Source of the DNA: Bradyrhizobium neotropicale
Lineage (GTDB): Bacteria > Pseudomonadota > Alphaproteobacteria > Rhizobiales > Xanthobacteraceae
Direction of reading: 5' to 3'
Assembly (NCBI RefSeq): GCF_001641695.1
Contig: NZ_LSEF01000123.1
Location: 1-64,000, forward strand
DNA: 64,000 nucleotides
Shown piece by piece: positions 17,535 through 26,026 of this stretch. The number at the start of each line of letters is the position of its first letter. The first letter of the stretch is position 1. A model generated the notes under the pieces. That model did not search any database. It saw nothing but the letters and a program-made list of their open reading frames with translations, and was not told where the DNA came from. The translations under genes were made by a program, and so were the position numbers.

Positions 17535-18212
17535 TCATTCCTGCCGGACGTCTAACGGCTCCGCAAGACCAGTGACCCGCCAAAACAAGGCGAAGGTTCG
17601 TTGAATATGCGCCCGCATCGCCTTTTCGGCGGCCGGACCATCTCGCTTCTTGATGGCGGCAACGATCAAGGCGTGATCCGCATTGCCGAGCGCCAGCTCC
17701 TCGCCCGTGGTCACGCGAGCGATCGGCGCGTTGAAGTAGAATTGCCCCGAATGATAGATCGCATCGGTGAGCCGTGGATTGCCTGAAGCCCGCATGATGG
17801 CATCGTGGAAATCGCGGTTGGTCTTCACCCGCATGGCCTCGTCCGAGCTGCGCAAATTCAGCCGCCGTTCGTGGATGGCCACGATCGCGGCGATGTCCGA
17901 AGGCGAGCCGCGCAATGCGGCAAGGCTTGCGGCGTAGCCCTCGAGCGCCATGCGCACCTCTGCGTTCTGCCTGATCTCATCCGGCGTGAATTCGCGCACC
18001 GCCCAGCCGCGCTTGCGCGGCACGACGAGGCCCGCGTGGGCGAGGCGCTGAAGGCTTTCCCGCACCGGCGTGCGGCTGACCTGCAACCGTTCGGCGATAT
18101 CCAGCTCGATGAGGGGTTGGTTCGGGCGCAGCTCGCCAGTCACGATCTGGCGACGCAGCACAGCATAGACGTCGCTCGACAGACGGGATGGCAGCGGATC
18201 GTCGGGAGGCAT
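17535..18212 (-). CDS. GntR-family transcriptional regulator (FCD/FadR subgroup)
   Basis: A 225-residue regulator. Residues about 10-75 form a winged helix (SSDVYAVLRRQIVTGELRPN, PLIELDIAERLQVSRTPVRE, LQRLAHAGLVVPRKRGWAV). The rest is an all-helical FCD ligand domain with a metal/ligand-type pattern (MRVKTNRDFHDAIMRASGNP, NADHALIVAAIKKRDGPAAE, MRAHIQRTF). Such regulators sense carboxylates or CoA intermediates of catabolic routes. It sits upstream of fahA-hmgA on the same strand and divergent from a luxR gene; a paired inverted repeat in the gap is a good autoregulatory operator. It may control fahA/hmgA. Confidence 0.9.
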   Translation of the reverse strand: MPPDDPLPSRLSSDVYAVLRRQIVTGELRPNQPLIELDIAERLQVSRTPVRESLQRLAHAGLVVPRKRGWAVREFTPDEIRQNAEVRMALEGYAASLAALRGSPSDIAAIVAIHERRLNLRSSDEAMRVKTNRDFHDAIMRASGNPRLTDAIYHSGQFYFNAPIARVTTGEELALGNADHALIVAAIKKRDGPAAEKAMRAHIQRTFALFWRVTGLAEPLDVRQE

Positions 18213-18226
18213 GGATGGCTACCGCT

Positions 18227-18249
18227 TTGCACGCAAGTTTGCATACAAA
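18227..18249. promoter_or_regulatory. Candidate GntR operator between divergent regulators
   Basis: Two adjacent inverted repeats, TTGC-AC-GCAA (18227-18236) and TTTG-CATA-CAAA (18238-18249), lie 15-37 bases upstream of the GntR ATG and in the luxR promoter region. FCD-type GntR proteins often bind sites of this size and TG/CA-bounded form. Assignment is by position and symmetry only. Confidence 0.5.
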
Positions 18250-18307
18250 TTTCATTTCGTCTATAGAAAGCTCAAAGTCAACGTGAGGGGGAACACGAGG
18301 AGCGTGC

Positions 18308-19093
18308 ATGCGGACACACCGCCTCATTGGACCGCCATCGACGTCAGCGGACATGCCCGGGCTTACCGATCTGATCGAGCATCTCGGCACGCCGGCTTTT
18401 CCCGCGACACTGTTCCGTTCGACGTTTGACTGGGCGAAGGCCAGCCACCTCACCGCATTCGCTTTCGAGCCCCGTCAAAAGCCTCGCCTGATCTTCGCTG
18501 AAAACACCGGCACGGCACCGATCGCTCGCGGGGTCGCCGATCAGTATTGCCGCGACTACTGGCGGCACGACCTCGCCAATCGCGTCCCGCTGGACACCGG
18601 GACAGCCGACCGCAGCGAGAGCTGGATTCTGCATACGCAGGCCTCGGAGATCGTTCACTCCGACTATCGCCGCGCCTGCTACGCCTCCGTATGTCTCGAC
18701 CATCGCGTCAGCCTGATCGACATGAAGGGCAATCACACATTGCGCATCAACATCTATCGAAGCAAGGGCGACGCCTTTTCCGATGACGATGTTCAGCGTA
18801 TCGCCGATCGTGCAGGCCTGTTGCTGGCACTGACACGCCGCCACGCCGACTACGGCCTGGCCGACCGGCAAAACTCCTTCACGCGTTATCGGGTCCGCCT
18901 TGCCGGCGTCGCCCCCGGGCTGACACGTCGCGAGAGGGAGGTCTGCGCCGCCATCATTCTCGGCCTCACCTCCGAGGGTATTGCCCTGGAGCTGGGTGTA
19001 GGGCTGAACACAGTTCTCACCTACAAGAAGCGGGCCTACGCGCGTCTCGGCATTTCCTCGCAGAATGAGCTGATGCGCCTTGTGCTGAATTGA
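18308..19093 (+). CDS. LuxR-family transcriptional regulator
   Basis: A 261-residue protein. The N-terminal 180 residues resemble an autoinducer-binding-like sensor domain (PATLFRSTFDWAKASHLTAF, YCRDYWRHDLANRVPLDTG), followed by a LuxR-type helix-turn-helix (residues about 198-255: GLTRREREVCAAIILGLTSE, GIALELGVGLNTVLTYKKRA, YARLGISSQNELMRL). The usual acyl-homoserine-lactone contact residues are not obvious, so it is likely a solo regulator sensing another ligand. GAGGAG before the ATG at 18308 supports the start. It is divergent from the GntR gene and 112 bases upstream of an SDR gene on the same strand, which it may activate. Confidence 0.85.
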   Translation: MRTHRLIGPPSTSADMPGLTDLIEHLGTPAFPATLFRSTFDWAKASHLTAFAFEPRQKPRLIFAENTGTAPIARGVADQYCRDYWRHDLANRVPLDTGTADRSESWILHTQASEIVHSDYRRACYASVCLDHRVSLIDMKGNHTLRINIYRSKGDAFSDDDVQRIADRAGLLLALTRRHADYGLADRQNSFTRYRVRLAGVAPGLTRREREVCAAIILGLTSEGIALELGVGLNTVLTYKKRAYARLGISSQNELMRLVLN

Positions 19094-19205
19094 CGAGGTT
19101 CGTTGCAAGTCTACCTCGCCGCAGGGTGCCGCCGCTGTCCCTCGATCAGGTGACAGACTTCCCTGCGCGACCGGCTCAAAATCGCAATCCGAACGGGGAT
19201 CCTCA

Positions 19206-19958
19206 ATGAGCGCTATCGATAATTTGGCCGGCCGCCTCGCCGTCGTGACCGGCGGCAGCAACGGCATCGGCGCGGCCACGGTCAAACGCCTTGCGGCCGC
19301 GGGAGCAGATGTGATCATCGGCTATCACAGCAGCGAGGTGCGTGCGCAGGAGCTGCTGCGCAGCCTGCCTGCCGGTCGGCACGCAGTCGCGCACCTTGCG
19401 CTGGAGGATCCCGCCAGCTTCCAGGCGCTTGCCGCACAGATCGACGGGCGGGGCGGAAAGCTCGATATCCTCGTGAACTCGGCCGGATTCACCCGCGCAA
19501 TTCCACATCACGATCTCGAGGCTCTGACCGACGACCTGTTCGAGCAGATCCTGATCGCCAACATCCGCGGCCCCTATTCGGCTATCCGCGCGCTGCGTAC
19601 GCAATTGCGGGCGTCCGGCGACGCCGTGATCGTCAACGTCTCGTCGATTTCCGGCTTTACCGCCTCGGGCAGCAATGTGGCCTATTGCGCCTCGAAGGCC
19701 GCGCTCGACAATATCGGCATGTCGCTCGGCCGCGCACTCGGACCGGAAATTCGCGTGATCAGCGTATCGCCCGGGGCCGTCGCCACCGACTTCGTTCCGG
19801 GCCGCGACCGGGAGGCGTTGGAAGCCGGCGCGAAGTCGACGCCGCTCCGTCGCGTGGTCGAGGCAGACGACGTCGCAGCGGCGATCCTGGCATGTGCCAC
19901 GCATCTGAAGGTCAGCACCGGGACCACCATCGTGGTCGATGGCGGCCGCCATCTGTAG
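19206..19958 (+). CDS. Short-chain dehydrogenase/reductase (FabG-like)
   Basis: A 250-residue classical SDR. The cofactor motif is TGGSNGIGAA near residue 15, the NSAG loop is present (LVNSAGFTRA), the catalytic Ser lies in NVSSISGF and the YxxxK pair in AYCASKAAL, with ISVSPGAVATDFVP following. The C-terminus TIVVDGGRHL is typical of FabG-like oxidoreductases. The substrate is unknown; being followed by a Bug binding protein 32 bases downstream, it probably oxidises or reduces a hydroxy- or oxo-acid taken up by that system. Confidence 0.9.
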   Translation: MSAIDNLAGRLAVVTGGSNGIGAATVKRLAAAGADVIIGYHSSEVRAQELLRSLPAGRHAVAHLALEDPASFQALAAQIDGRGGKLDILVNSAGFTRAIPHHDLEALTDDLFEQILIANIRGPYSAIRALRTQLRASGDAVIVNVSSISGFTASGSNVAYCASKAALDNIGMSLGRALGPEIRVISVSPGAVATDFVPGRDREALEAGAKSTPLRRVVEADDVAAAILACATHLKVSTGTTIVVDGGRHL

Positions 19959-19990
19959 GTGCAGCGCAGACGATTGAAGGGACGGGTTCC

Positions 19991-20965
19991 ATGCTTCGCA
20001 AGCTTGCGGCAATGACCGGCGCGTGGCTGTTGACAGTCATGATCGCCTCGCCCGCCACTTCTGCCGACCAGTGGCCGCGAAAGCCGATCACGCTGATGCA
20101 CGGGTTCGGTGCCGGCGGCAACGCGGATACGATCTCGCGCCTCGTCGCGGCGGGGCTTGCCGAAAAGCTCGGAGCTACGGTGACTGTCGACGCGAAGCCC
20201 GGCGCCGGTGGAAACCTTGCATCTGAGTTGGTGTCCAGAGCGGCGCCGGACGGACACACGCTGATCCTTCTGACCGGCGGCCATGCCGTCTCGGGCGCGC
20301 TTTACAAGGGCCTCAGATTCGACCCGGTGCAGGCCTTCAGCTTTGTCTCGCTCATCGGCACGTTCCCCTTCGTCGTCGCGACACGCGCGGACAGTCCCAT
20401 CACGGATCTGTCCAGCCTGATCGCGGCGGCCAAGGCCGCGCCCGGGAAGCTGACCTTCAGCTCGGTCGGATTTGGATCGACCCAACATCTGGTCGGCGAG
20501 CTTCTATCGCTGTCCGCCGGCATCAAGCTGACGCATGTGCCGTATCGCGGCGGCATGCAACCGCTGACCGATCTGCTCGGCGGCAACATCGACCTGATCG
20601 TCGACACCATCACCGTGACGCGTCAGGGCATCAACGGCGGCACGTTGCGCGGTCTCGGCGTCACGAGTGCTGAACCGTGGCCCGCCCTGCCGACCGTTCC
20701 CTCGATCGGCACCCGCATTCCCGGCTTCGAGGTGATCTCCTGGATCGGCATCGCCGCGCCAGCCGGCACGCCAGCGCCCGTGATCGCGCGGCTGAATGAA
20801 ACATTGCGCGCGCTGGTCGAAGACGCGGCGTTCCAGCAAAAGCTCGACGATCTCGGCGTGCGCGCCAAGGCGAGCTCGCCGGCCGAAATGCGCGACTTCG
20901 TAGCCGGCGAGATCACGCGATGGAATGGCGTGATCGATCGCGCCGGCCTATCGAGGATCGATTAA
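19991..20965 (+). CDS. Tripartite tricarboxylate transporter substrate-binding protein (Bug/TctC family), second copy
   Basis: A 324-residue exported protein. The start at 19991 follows GAAGGGACGGG and gives a signal peptide (MLRKLAAMTGAWLLTVMIAS, cleavage near TSA-D). Family motifs: PITLMHGFGAGGNADTISRL, DAKPGAGGNLASELVSRAAP, THVPYRGGMQPLTDLLGGNI, LPTVPSIGTRIPGFEVISW. It lies in an apparent operon with the SDR gene. It differs clearly from the Bug protein at 10302, so the two are not a recent duplication. No TctAB is nearby. Confidence 0.92.
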   Translation: MLRKLAAMTGAWLLTVMIASPATSADQWPRKPITLMHGFGAGGNADTISRLVAAGLAEKLGATVTVDAKPGAGGNLASELVSRAAPDGHTLILLTGGHAVSGALYKGLRFDPVQAFSFVSLIGTFPFVVATRADSPITDLSSLIAAAKAAPGKLTFSSVGFGSTQHLVGELLSLSAGIKLTHVPYRGGMQPLTDLLGGNIDLIVDTITVTRQGINGGTLRGLGVTSAEPWPALPTVPSIGTRIPGFEVISWIGIAAPAGTPAPVIARLNETLRALVEDAAFQQKLDDLGVRAKASSPAEMRDFVAGEITRWNGVIDRAGLSRID

Positions 20966-21234
20966 CGACGCGCGGTCAGACCTGACTGCCGAACAGAATT
21001 CGAATCGAACTCTACGAGATAAAATGATCGCTGCTTCGTGCCGGCAACAGGCTTCGCGCTACCGACTCATCTCGCAAGCAAGGATGCCCAACTACGCTTG
21101 GCCTTCTGATTCCTAGATGGATGCTATCGCCAAGTTCTGCTGGTGGCGAACGCTTCCGCATGCTCTTTCCTGAAACTGCGCATCGCGACTGCTCGACGCG
21201 ATCGCATTGGCGAGATATTTTCTCCTCCCATACT
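20966..21234. other. Gene-free interval containing a second copy of the recurring promoter-like motif
   Basis: No gene is supported. GCTATCGCCAAGTTCTGCTG at 21123-21142 matches the element at 10133 in 18 of 20 positions, with similar bases on both sides, yet no plus-strand gene follows it, only a terminator 90 bases further. This looks like a promoter-terminator pair left after loss of a gene, or a small unrecognised transcript. Confidence 0.45.
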
Positions 21235-21264
21235 GCCCGCCCCTCGGGGCGGGCTTCTTTTTGG
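21235..21264 (+). terminator. Strong intrinsic terminator
   Basis: GCCCGCCCC (21235-21243) and GGGGCGGGC (21246-21254) form a perfect 9-bp GC stem with a 2-base minimal loop as written, followed by TTCTTTTTGG on the plus strand. It may end the SDR-Bug transcript, although it lies 270 bases past the stop, or a short transcript from the motif at 21123. Confidence 0.75.
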
Positions 21265-21318
21265 TTGCGATGGATCGGAACACGGCGGGAAGGCGTTTGC
21301 CGTCCGGACGGCAGGCTG

Positions 21319-22206
21319 TCAGATCAGGCCCATGGTCAGGTCACTGAATAGCTCTTCGACGCGAAACGACCGCGACACCAGATTCTGCTGCACCGCGTAG
21401 TCGATCAGCATTTGCAAGGCGGGACGCATGGCCTCCATGCCAAAAGGCGTCGAATCCCGAGACAGGCTAAGATCGTTCGATTGCTTCAACAAACGGACCA
21501 CTTCCTGCACCGAACCGGGGTCATCGTCGTGCATCGCCCGGGTGACCACGACCGAATGATTGATCGGGGTGACACCATATTTTCGAAACCAGGCCTCGCC
21601 CGCAGCGCGCGGATCCGGAAACAGAGGTTTCAGCCGCGGATCGGCCGACGTCTCACCAAGGACGACGTCCACCTCTCCATCGAGCAACATCTGTAAGATG
21701 GTTCGTCCCGCAGGCGCGCGCGTGCCATCCTCACGGCATTCGGCGACATGAGGGTCCTCGAATGTAACCCATTCGATGCGATCGAGGTCAACGCCGTAGT
21801 CGTTGGCGAGTATGCCGCGCAGCCAAACGCCGGTCGTCGTCGTCAGCGACCGCACCGCGACGCGCTTGCCGGCCAGATCCGACGGCCAGAGCCGGCCCCG
21901 CTCCGCGTTGTAGAGCGCGCGCGCATGCGGCAGCCGTCCGGTCGTCGTCACCGGCAAGAGCACCAGCGGCTTGCCGAAATCACGGGCGACCAGATAGCTG
22001 ACGATTGCGAGTTCGGACACGTCGAACGCCCGGTCCCGGATCATCGGCTTGAAGCCATCGACCACCGAGGGATAGTCGGCGAAATCGAACCTCACACGGT
22101 CGGAGGTTAGCGCGCCGCTCCTGAGCGCAGCGGTCCCCGGATAGTCGCCCAGCAGGGTTCGCAACCGTCTTGGTCCGGCCATCGTCTCGGGCATCAGCTC
22201 TGACAT
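21319..22206 (-). CDS. 4,5-dihydroxyphthalate decarboxylase-like (Pht5 family) / PhnD-fold protein
   Basis: A 295-residue protein without signal peptide. It shares the Pht5 family pattern: LLGDYPGTAAL at the start, RDRAFDVSELAIVSYLVA, AGKRVAVRSLTTTTGVWLRG, DEYGV-like NDYGVDLDRIEWVTFEDPH, and FPDPRAAGEAWFRKYGVTPI. Pht5 decarboxylates 4,5-dihydroxyphthalate to protocatechuate, but many family members are annotated only by this fold, which is shared with periplasmic binding proteins. It is the last gene of a minus-strand operon starting with the HMG-CoA-lyase-like gene, 12 bases after an MFS transporter gene. Enzyme or ligand binder cannot be settled from sequence. Confidence 0.75.
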   Translation of the reverse strand: MSELMPETMAGPRRLRTLLGDYPGTAALRSGALTSDRVRFDFADYPSVVDGFKPMIRDRAFDVSELAIVSYLVARDFGKPLVLLPVTTTGRLPHARALYNAERGRLWPSDLAGKRVAVRSLTTTTGVWLRGILANDYGVDLDRIEWVTFEDPHVAECREDGTRAPAGRTILQMLLDGEVDVVLGETSADPRLKPLFPDPRAAGEAWFRKYGVTPINHSVVVTRAMHDDDPGSVQEVVRLLKQSNDLSLSRDSTPFGMEAMRPALQMLIDYAVQQNLVSRSFRVEELFSDLTMGLI

Positions 22207-22218
22207 CGTGGCATCGAC

Positions 22219-23670
22219 CTATGCGGACACCGTCTCCAGCTTGAGCCCGTTCGTGCGCGGGCCGAAGATGCCGATCGTCGCAACGACGATCGCCATCGAT
22301 CCAGCGATCAGCGCAAAGACGCCCGTCACACCGAAATCGCGAAGGCAGAATGCGATCAGGAAGCCCGAAAACATCGCGCTGATGCGGCTGATCGAATAAA
22401 CGGCCCCGATCGCCCGGCTGCGCATGCGGGTCGGAAAGAGCTCCGCCTGGTAGGCGCGATAGGAGAATGTCAGGCAATTGCTCGCCAGCGCCATGGCGAC
22501 TCCCAGGGCGACGATAAGCGCGGCATCCTCCTGCCGCGAGAAGATCAATCCAATGATTGCCATCGACGTCGCCGAGCCTACCACGATCCACTTTCGCTCG
22601 ATCCGTTCGGCAAATGTCATCGAAAGCAAGGGGCCGATGGGATTGGCGATCGCGATCACGAACGAATAGAGCAGGCTATGCGTGACGTTGATGCCCTTGG
22701 CGATCAGGAGCGTCGGGACCCAGCTCGCGAAGCCATAATAGCCGATCGACTGAAAGAAATTGAACACCAGCATCATGATGGTGCGCCCGCGGTATCGCGA
22801 TCGCCACAACTCGGCAAAACTCACCTCCGCTTCCTGCACCACGGGGGGTTGAGGCTCGGGTTCGGGCAATAGCGACCCGGTCCGCGCAACGATCTCACGC
22901 TCGAGCCGTGAAACGATGGCATCGGCTTCGGCGATGCGGCCCCTCTGCGCCAGCCAGCGCGGACTTTCCGGCAAGCCCAGCCGAATGAACCAGACGGCCA
23001 CGGCGCCAGCACAGCCGATCCAGACCACCCAGCGCCAGCCATCGATACCGAGCGGCGCCGTCGGCACGAAGTACCAGGCGACCAGCGCGACGGTGGGAAC
23101 GGCGGAGAACTGTATTGCTTGCAGGAAGGCAAACGATCGTCCGCGCGAATTGGCCGGGACAAGTTCGGTCGTGTAGGAGTCGATCGTCACGATCTCCGCA
23201 CCCGCGCCGATGCCCGTCAGGAACCGGAAGAAGATGATCCACTCCGCGGTGTGCTGACAAGCGAGCAGGACGGCCGCCGCGGTGTACCAGAGCAACGCGC
23301 CCGTAAAGACAGCGCGTCGACCGAAGCGGTCGGCCAACTGACCGAATACCAGCGTCCCAACGAACAAGCCGGCGAACATCGCGGCGACGAAGGCACCCAG
23401 TCCAGTGAAGCCGAAGAAGTTCACGGTCGAGGTCGTGAAAATTCCGCTCCTGAGGCCCGGCCCGATATAGGCGGTGAAGAAGACGTCGTAGATCTCGAAC
23501 CAGGCGCCGAGGGCGACCATCAAGACCAGTCTCCAGATTGGCCAACCCATCGGCAGGCGATCCAACCGTGCATTGATCAAGGCGGCGGCCGCAGCATCGA
23601 CGGCAGCTCCGACGCTTGCTCCGCTGCCGCTTGTCTGTTCCACGTCGATTTGCTTTGCTGGCCCGTGCAT
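22219..23670 (-). CDS. MFS transporter (metabolite:H+ symporter type)
   Basis: A 483-residue major facilitator protein with 12 predicted helices. Recognisable are RLVLMVALGAWFEIYDVFFT in helix 1, the loop-2 motif FGQLADRFGRRAVFTGALLW, RFLTGIGAGAEIVTIDSYTT in helices 4-5 and LPESPRWLAQRGRIAEADAI before the central loop. This subgroup carries aromatic or organic acids. GGAAGG 8 bases upstream supports the ATG at 23668-23670; the longer open frame (to 23781) would overlap the SMP-30 gene. It is closely similar to the MFS gene at 44509 (shared PESP-W-AQRGRIAEAD and GYYGF-SW-PTLLI-KGI motifs), so the two are paralogs. Confidence 0.9.
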   Translation of the reverse strand: MHGPAKQIDVEQTSGSGASVGAAVDAAAAALINARLDRLPMGWPIWRLVLMVALGAWFEIYDVFFTAYIGPGLRSGIFTTSTVNFFGFTGLGAFVAAMFAGLFVGTLVFGQLADRFGRRAVFTGALLWYTAAAVLLACQHTAEWIIFFRFLTGIGAGAEIVTIDSYTTELVPANSRGRSFAFLQAIQFSAVPTVALVAWYFVPTAPLGIDGWRWVVWIGCAGAVAVWFIRLGLPESPRWLAQRGRIAEADAIVSRLEREIVARTGSLLPEPEPQPPVVQEAEVSFAELWRSRYRGRTIMMLVFNFFQSIGYYGFASWVPTLLIAKGINVTHSLLYSFVIAIANPIGPLLSMTFAERIERKWIVVGSATSMAIIGLIFSRQEDAALIVALGVAMALASNCLTFSYRAYQAELFPTRMRSRAIGAVYSISRISAMFSGFLIAFCLRDFGVTGVFALIAGSMAIVVATIGIFGPRTNGLKLETVSA

Positions 23671-23737
23671 GCGCTGCCTTCCCGTCAACATCTTTGTTTC
23701 TGGCCGGCGCAGGAGAAGCGCCAGCGCTTGATCGGCG

Positions 23738-24786
23738 TCACTTCCGCTCCGCGTCTGCGTAGACGCGGCGACCGGGGACATGCCATGACGCCTTCAGGAT
23801 TGCGCCTGTGTCGGATTGCGTGATGTAGACCGTCTTCCGATCCGGGCCGCCAAATTTGGCGTTCGTCGTCGTCTTGCCTTTCGGAGACACGATACGCGCG
23901 ATCGGCTCGCCGTCCGGGTTGATCACGAAGACCGAGCCGAGCGAGGCGTGCGGCACGAACAGATTGGCCTGCTCGTCGATGAAGATGCTGTCAGGCCCGC
24001 TTACGCCGTAGAAGGACGCAAAGCGCCCGACCTTTCCGGTCGTTCCGTCGGGAAACAGCGGGACCCGCCATACCGAGTTATCGCGCGTCATGGCGACAAA
24101 CAGCACGGTTTCGTTCGGATGCAGGACCAGGCCATTCGGGCTGATTCCGGTCGACAACAACAGATCGAGCTGCCCGTTGGTTCGTAGCCGGTAAACCCGC
24201 CCGGTAGGATCCTGCAATCCGGTTTGCCCCTGGTCGGTGAAGTAGATGTCGCCGTTCAGCGCGAAGGTCAGGTCGTTTAGTCCCTTGAAGTGCTCGCTGT
24301 CGCGGCGGCCGAGAAACGGCTCGATCTTGCTGGTGGCGGGATCGAAGGTGAGCAGACCCTGCTTGTAGTCGGTGATGAAGAACTTCCCGTTCGGGTGCAG
24401 CGCCATGCCGCCGGGTTCTCCATCCCATTCCGCGAGCTGCGTCCATTCGCGGTCGGCCGAAATCCTGAAGAGGCGCCGAACGGAACGTCGACGACGTAGA
24501 GGTTGCCCTGGTGATCGAGCGTGAGTCCTTCGATGAAGCTGTCGACCGGCGGCTGGCCGACCTTGTTCACGGTCGACCATTCAGACTTCACGCCGGTACG
24601 CCGGAATTTGCCCGGCATTTCCGTGTAGATCTCGGCCTTGATCAGCTGTGGCGACGGATAGAAATTCAACCCGGGTTGACCAGCAGCCTCCTCCGCGAAT
24701 GCCTCGGAAGAGAAGCACTTGCCGGCCACGCCATGCAGCACGGCGCATGCCAGCGCCTGTCCGAACATTTTTCGTCGCGATAGCAA
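23738..24786 (-). pseudogene. SMP-30/gluconolactonase-like beta-propeller protein, frameshifted
   Basis: A calcium-dependent lactonase-type propeller. The 5' part begins at a TTG (24784-24786) preceded by AAGGGGAGG and encodes a twin-arginine signal (MLSRRKMFGQALACAVLHGV), then FIEGLTLDHQGNLYVVDVPF. The 3' part in another frame continues RLFRISADREWTQLAEWDGE, GLNDLTFALNGDIYFTDQGQ, STGISPNGLVLHPNETVLFV and GPDSIFIDEQANLFVPHASL. Adding one G near 24475 restores a single protein of about 349 residues. So the gene has one single-base deletion or a sequencing error. It would open a lactone formed in the pathway of the surrounding operon. Confidence 0.8.
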
Positions 24787-24823
24787 CGTCACCTCCCCTT
24801 TGTGTTTCTTGTCTGCATTCCCG

Positions 24824-26026
24824 CTATGGACTGGCTGCAAGCACCTGATCGGCGAGCAACCTTTCGATTTCGGCACGATCAAACCCGGCAGCAGCCAGGA
24901 TCTCGCTTGTATGCTCGCCAAGACGCGGCGGCTGACGGGTCAGCCCTGGCCGCTCGCGTTCCGCGCCGAATTCGACGGGCATGGCGGGCAGGCCCGTCAT
25001 CTCGGTCGCGCCTTCGGGAGTGCGAATCGCAACGTCGATCAGTCCGCCATGACTGCGCAGATGAGGATCATCGAACAGATCTGTCGGCTTGCCGACAGGT
25101 GCCCAGGAAACGGATGCGCGCTCGCACCGCGCGGCGATTGCCGCCTTCGAAAGCGATGCAAGCGCCTGCTGCACCGCGGGAATGAGCCAGCTTCGATGGC
25201 TCGCCCGCATCACATTGGTCGCGAGATCGGGATTCTCTCCGAGGTCGAGAAGCCCGAACTCTTCGGTGAACCGCGTCCATTGCTTGTCGCTGGTGACGCC
25301 GATGAAGATCTGATCGTCGCTCGTGTTGAACACGTCGTAGATCGCCCAGGCGTGACGCCGCTCCGGCATGGGCTTTGGCGGATGCCCGCTGGCGACCGCG
25401 CCCGCCATATGCGTGACCATGAAAAAAGCCGCGCTCTCGAACAGCGCGCTGCTTATCCGCTGACCTCGCCCTGTCACGTCGCGCTCGCGAATTGCAGCCA
25501 GCGCGGCCGTGACCCCGAAGATGGCGCCTGTGATATCGTTGACGGAAGCGCCCGCGCGCAATGGCCGGCCCGCGGGGCCCGTCATATAGGCAAGCCCAGC
25601 CTGAAACTGCACGACCTCGTCGAGCGCCGGCCGATGCTCGTAGGGGCCCGCGAGAAACCCCTTGAGCGCCAGATAGATCAGACGCGGGTTGACCGCTTCG
25701 AGATCGACGTAGCCGCACCCGAGCCGCTCCATCGTGCCGGGCGCGTAGTTCTCGATGAGGATATCGGTGTCCTTCACCAGCCGGTGGACGGTCGCACGGC
25801 CCTCGGGATGCTTCAGGTTGATCGCGATGCTGCGCTTGTTGCGATTGAAACCGGCAAAGAAGCCCGCGCCGAATCCCGGCAGGCGGCGGGTATGGTCGCC
25901 ATCCGGAGCCGGCTCGACCTTGATCACGTCGGCTCCGAGATCCGCAAGGATCAAGCCCGCGCAGGGCCCCATGATGGTATGGCTGAACTCCAGGACCTTC
26001 AGCCCCGTAAGAGGTTTAGTGGACAA
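24824..26026 (-). CDS. CaiB/BaiF family (class III) CoA-transferase, copy 1
   Basis: A 400-residue CoA-transferase. Hallmarks are LEFSHTIMGPCAGLILADLG, GADVIKVE, a long NKRSIAINLKHPEG block, the nucleophile region RPALDEVVQFQAGLAYMTGP with the conserved Asp, and GQRISSALFESAAFFM. Class III enzymes move CoA from succinyl-CoA or another donor to an organic acid. The start is a TTG at 26024-26026, with AAGGAAA upstream, overlapping the end of the HMG-lyase-like gene by 11 bases. The pairing with a lyase predicts activation of a hydroxy-acid to its CoA ester followed by cleavage. It is a paralog of the protein at 42026. Confidence 0.92.
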   Translation of the reverse strand: MSTKPLTGLKVLEFSHTIMGPCAGLILADLGADVIKVEPAPDGDHTRRLPGFGAGFFAGFNRNKRSIAINLKHPEGRATVHRLVKDTDILIENYAPGTMERLGCGYVDLEAVNPRLIYLALKGFLAGPYEHRPALDEVVQFQAGLAYMTGPAGRPLRAGASVNDITGAIFGVTAALAAIRERDVTGRGQRISSALFESAAFFMVTHMAGAVASGHPPKPMPERRHAWAIYDVFNTSDDQIFIGVTSDKQWTRFTEEFGLLDLGENPDLATNVMRASHRSWLIPAVQQALASLSKAAIAARCERASVSWAPVGKPTDLFDDPHLRSHGGLIDVAIRTPEGATEMTGLPAMPVEFGAERERPGLTRQPPRLGEHTSEILAAAGFDRAEIERLLADQVLAASP

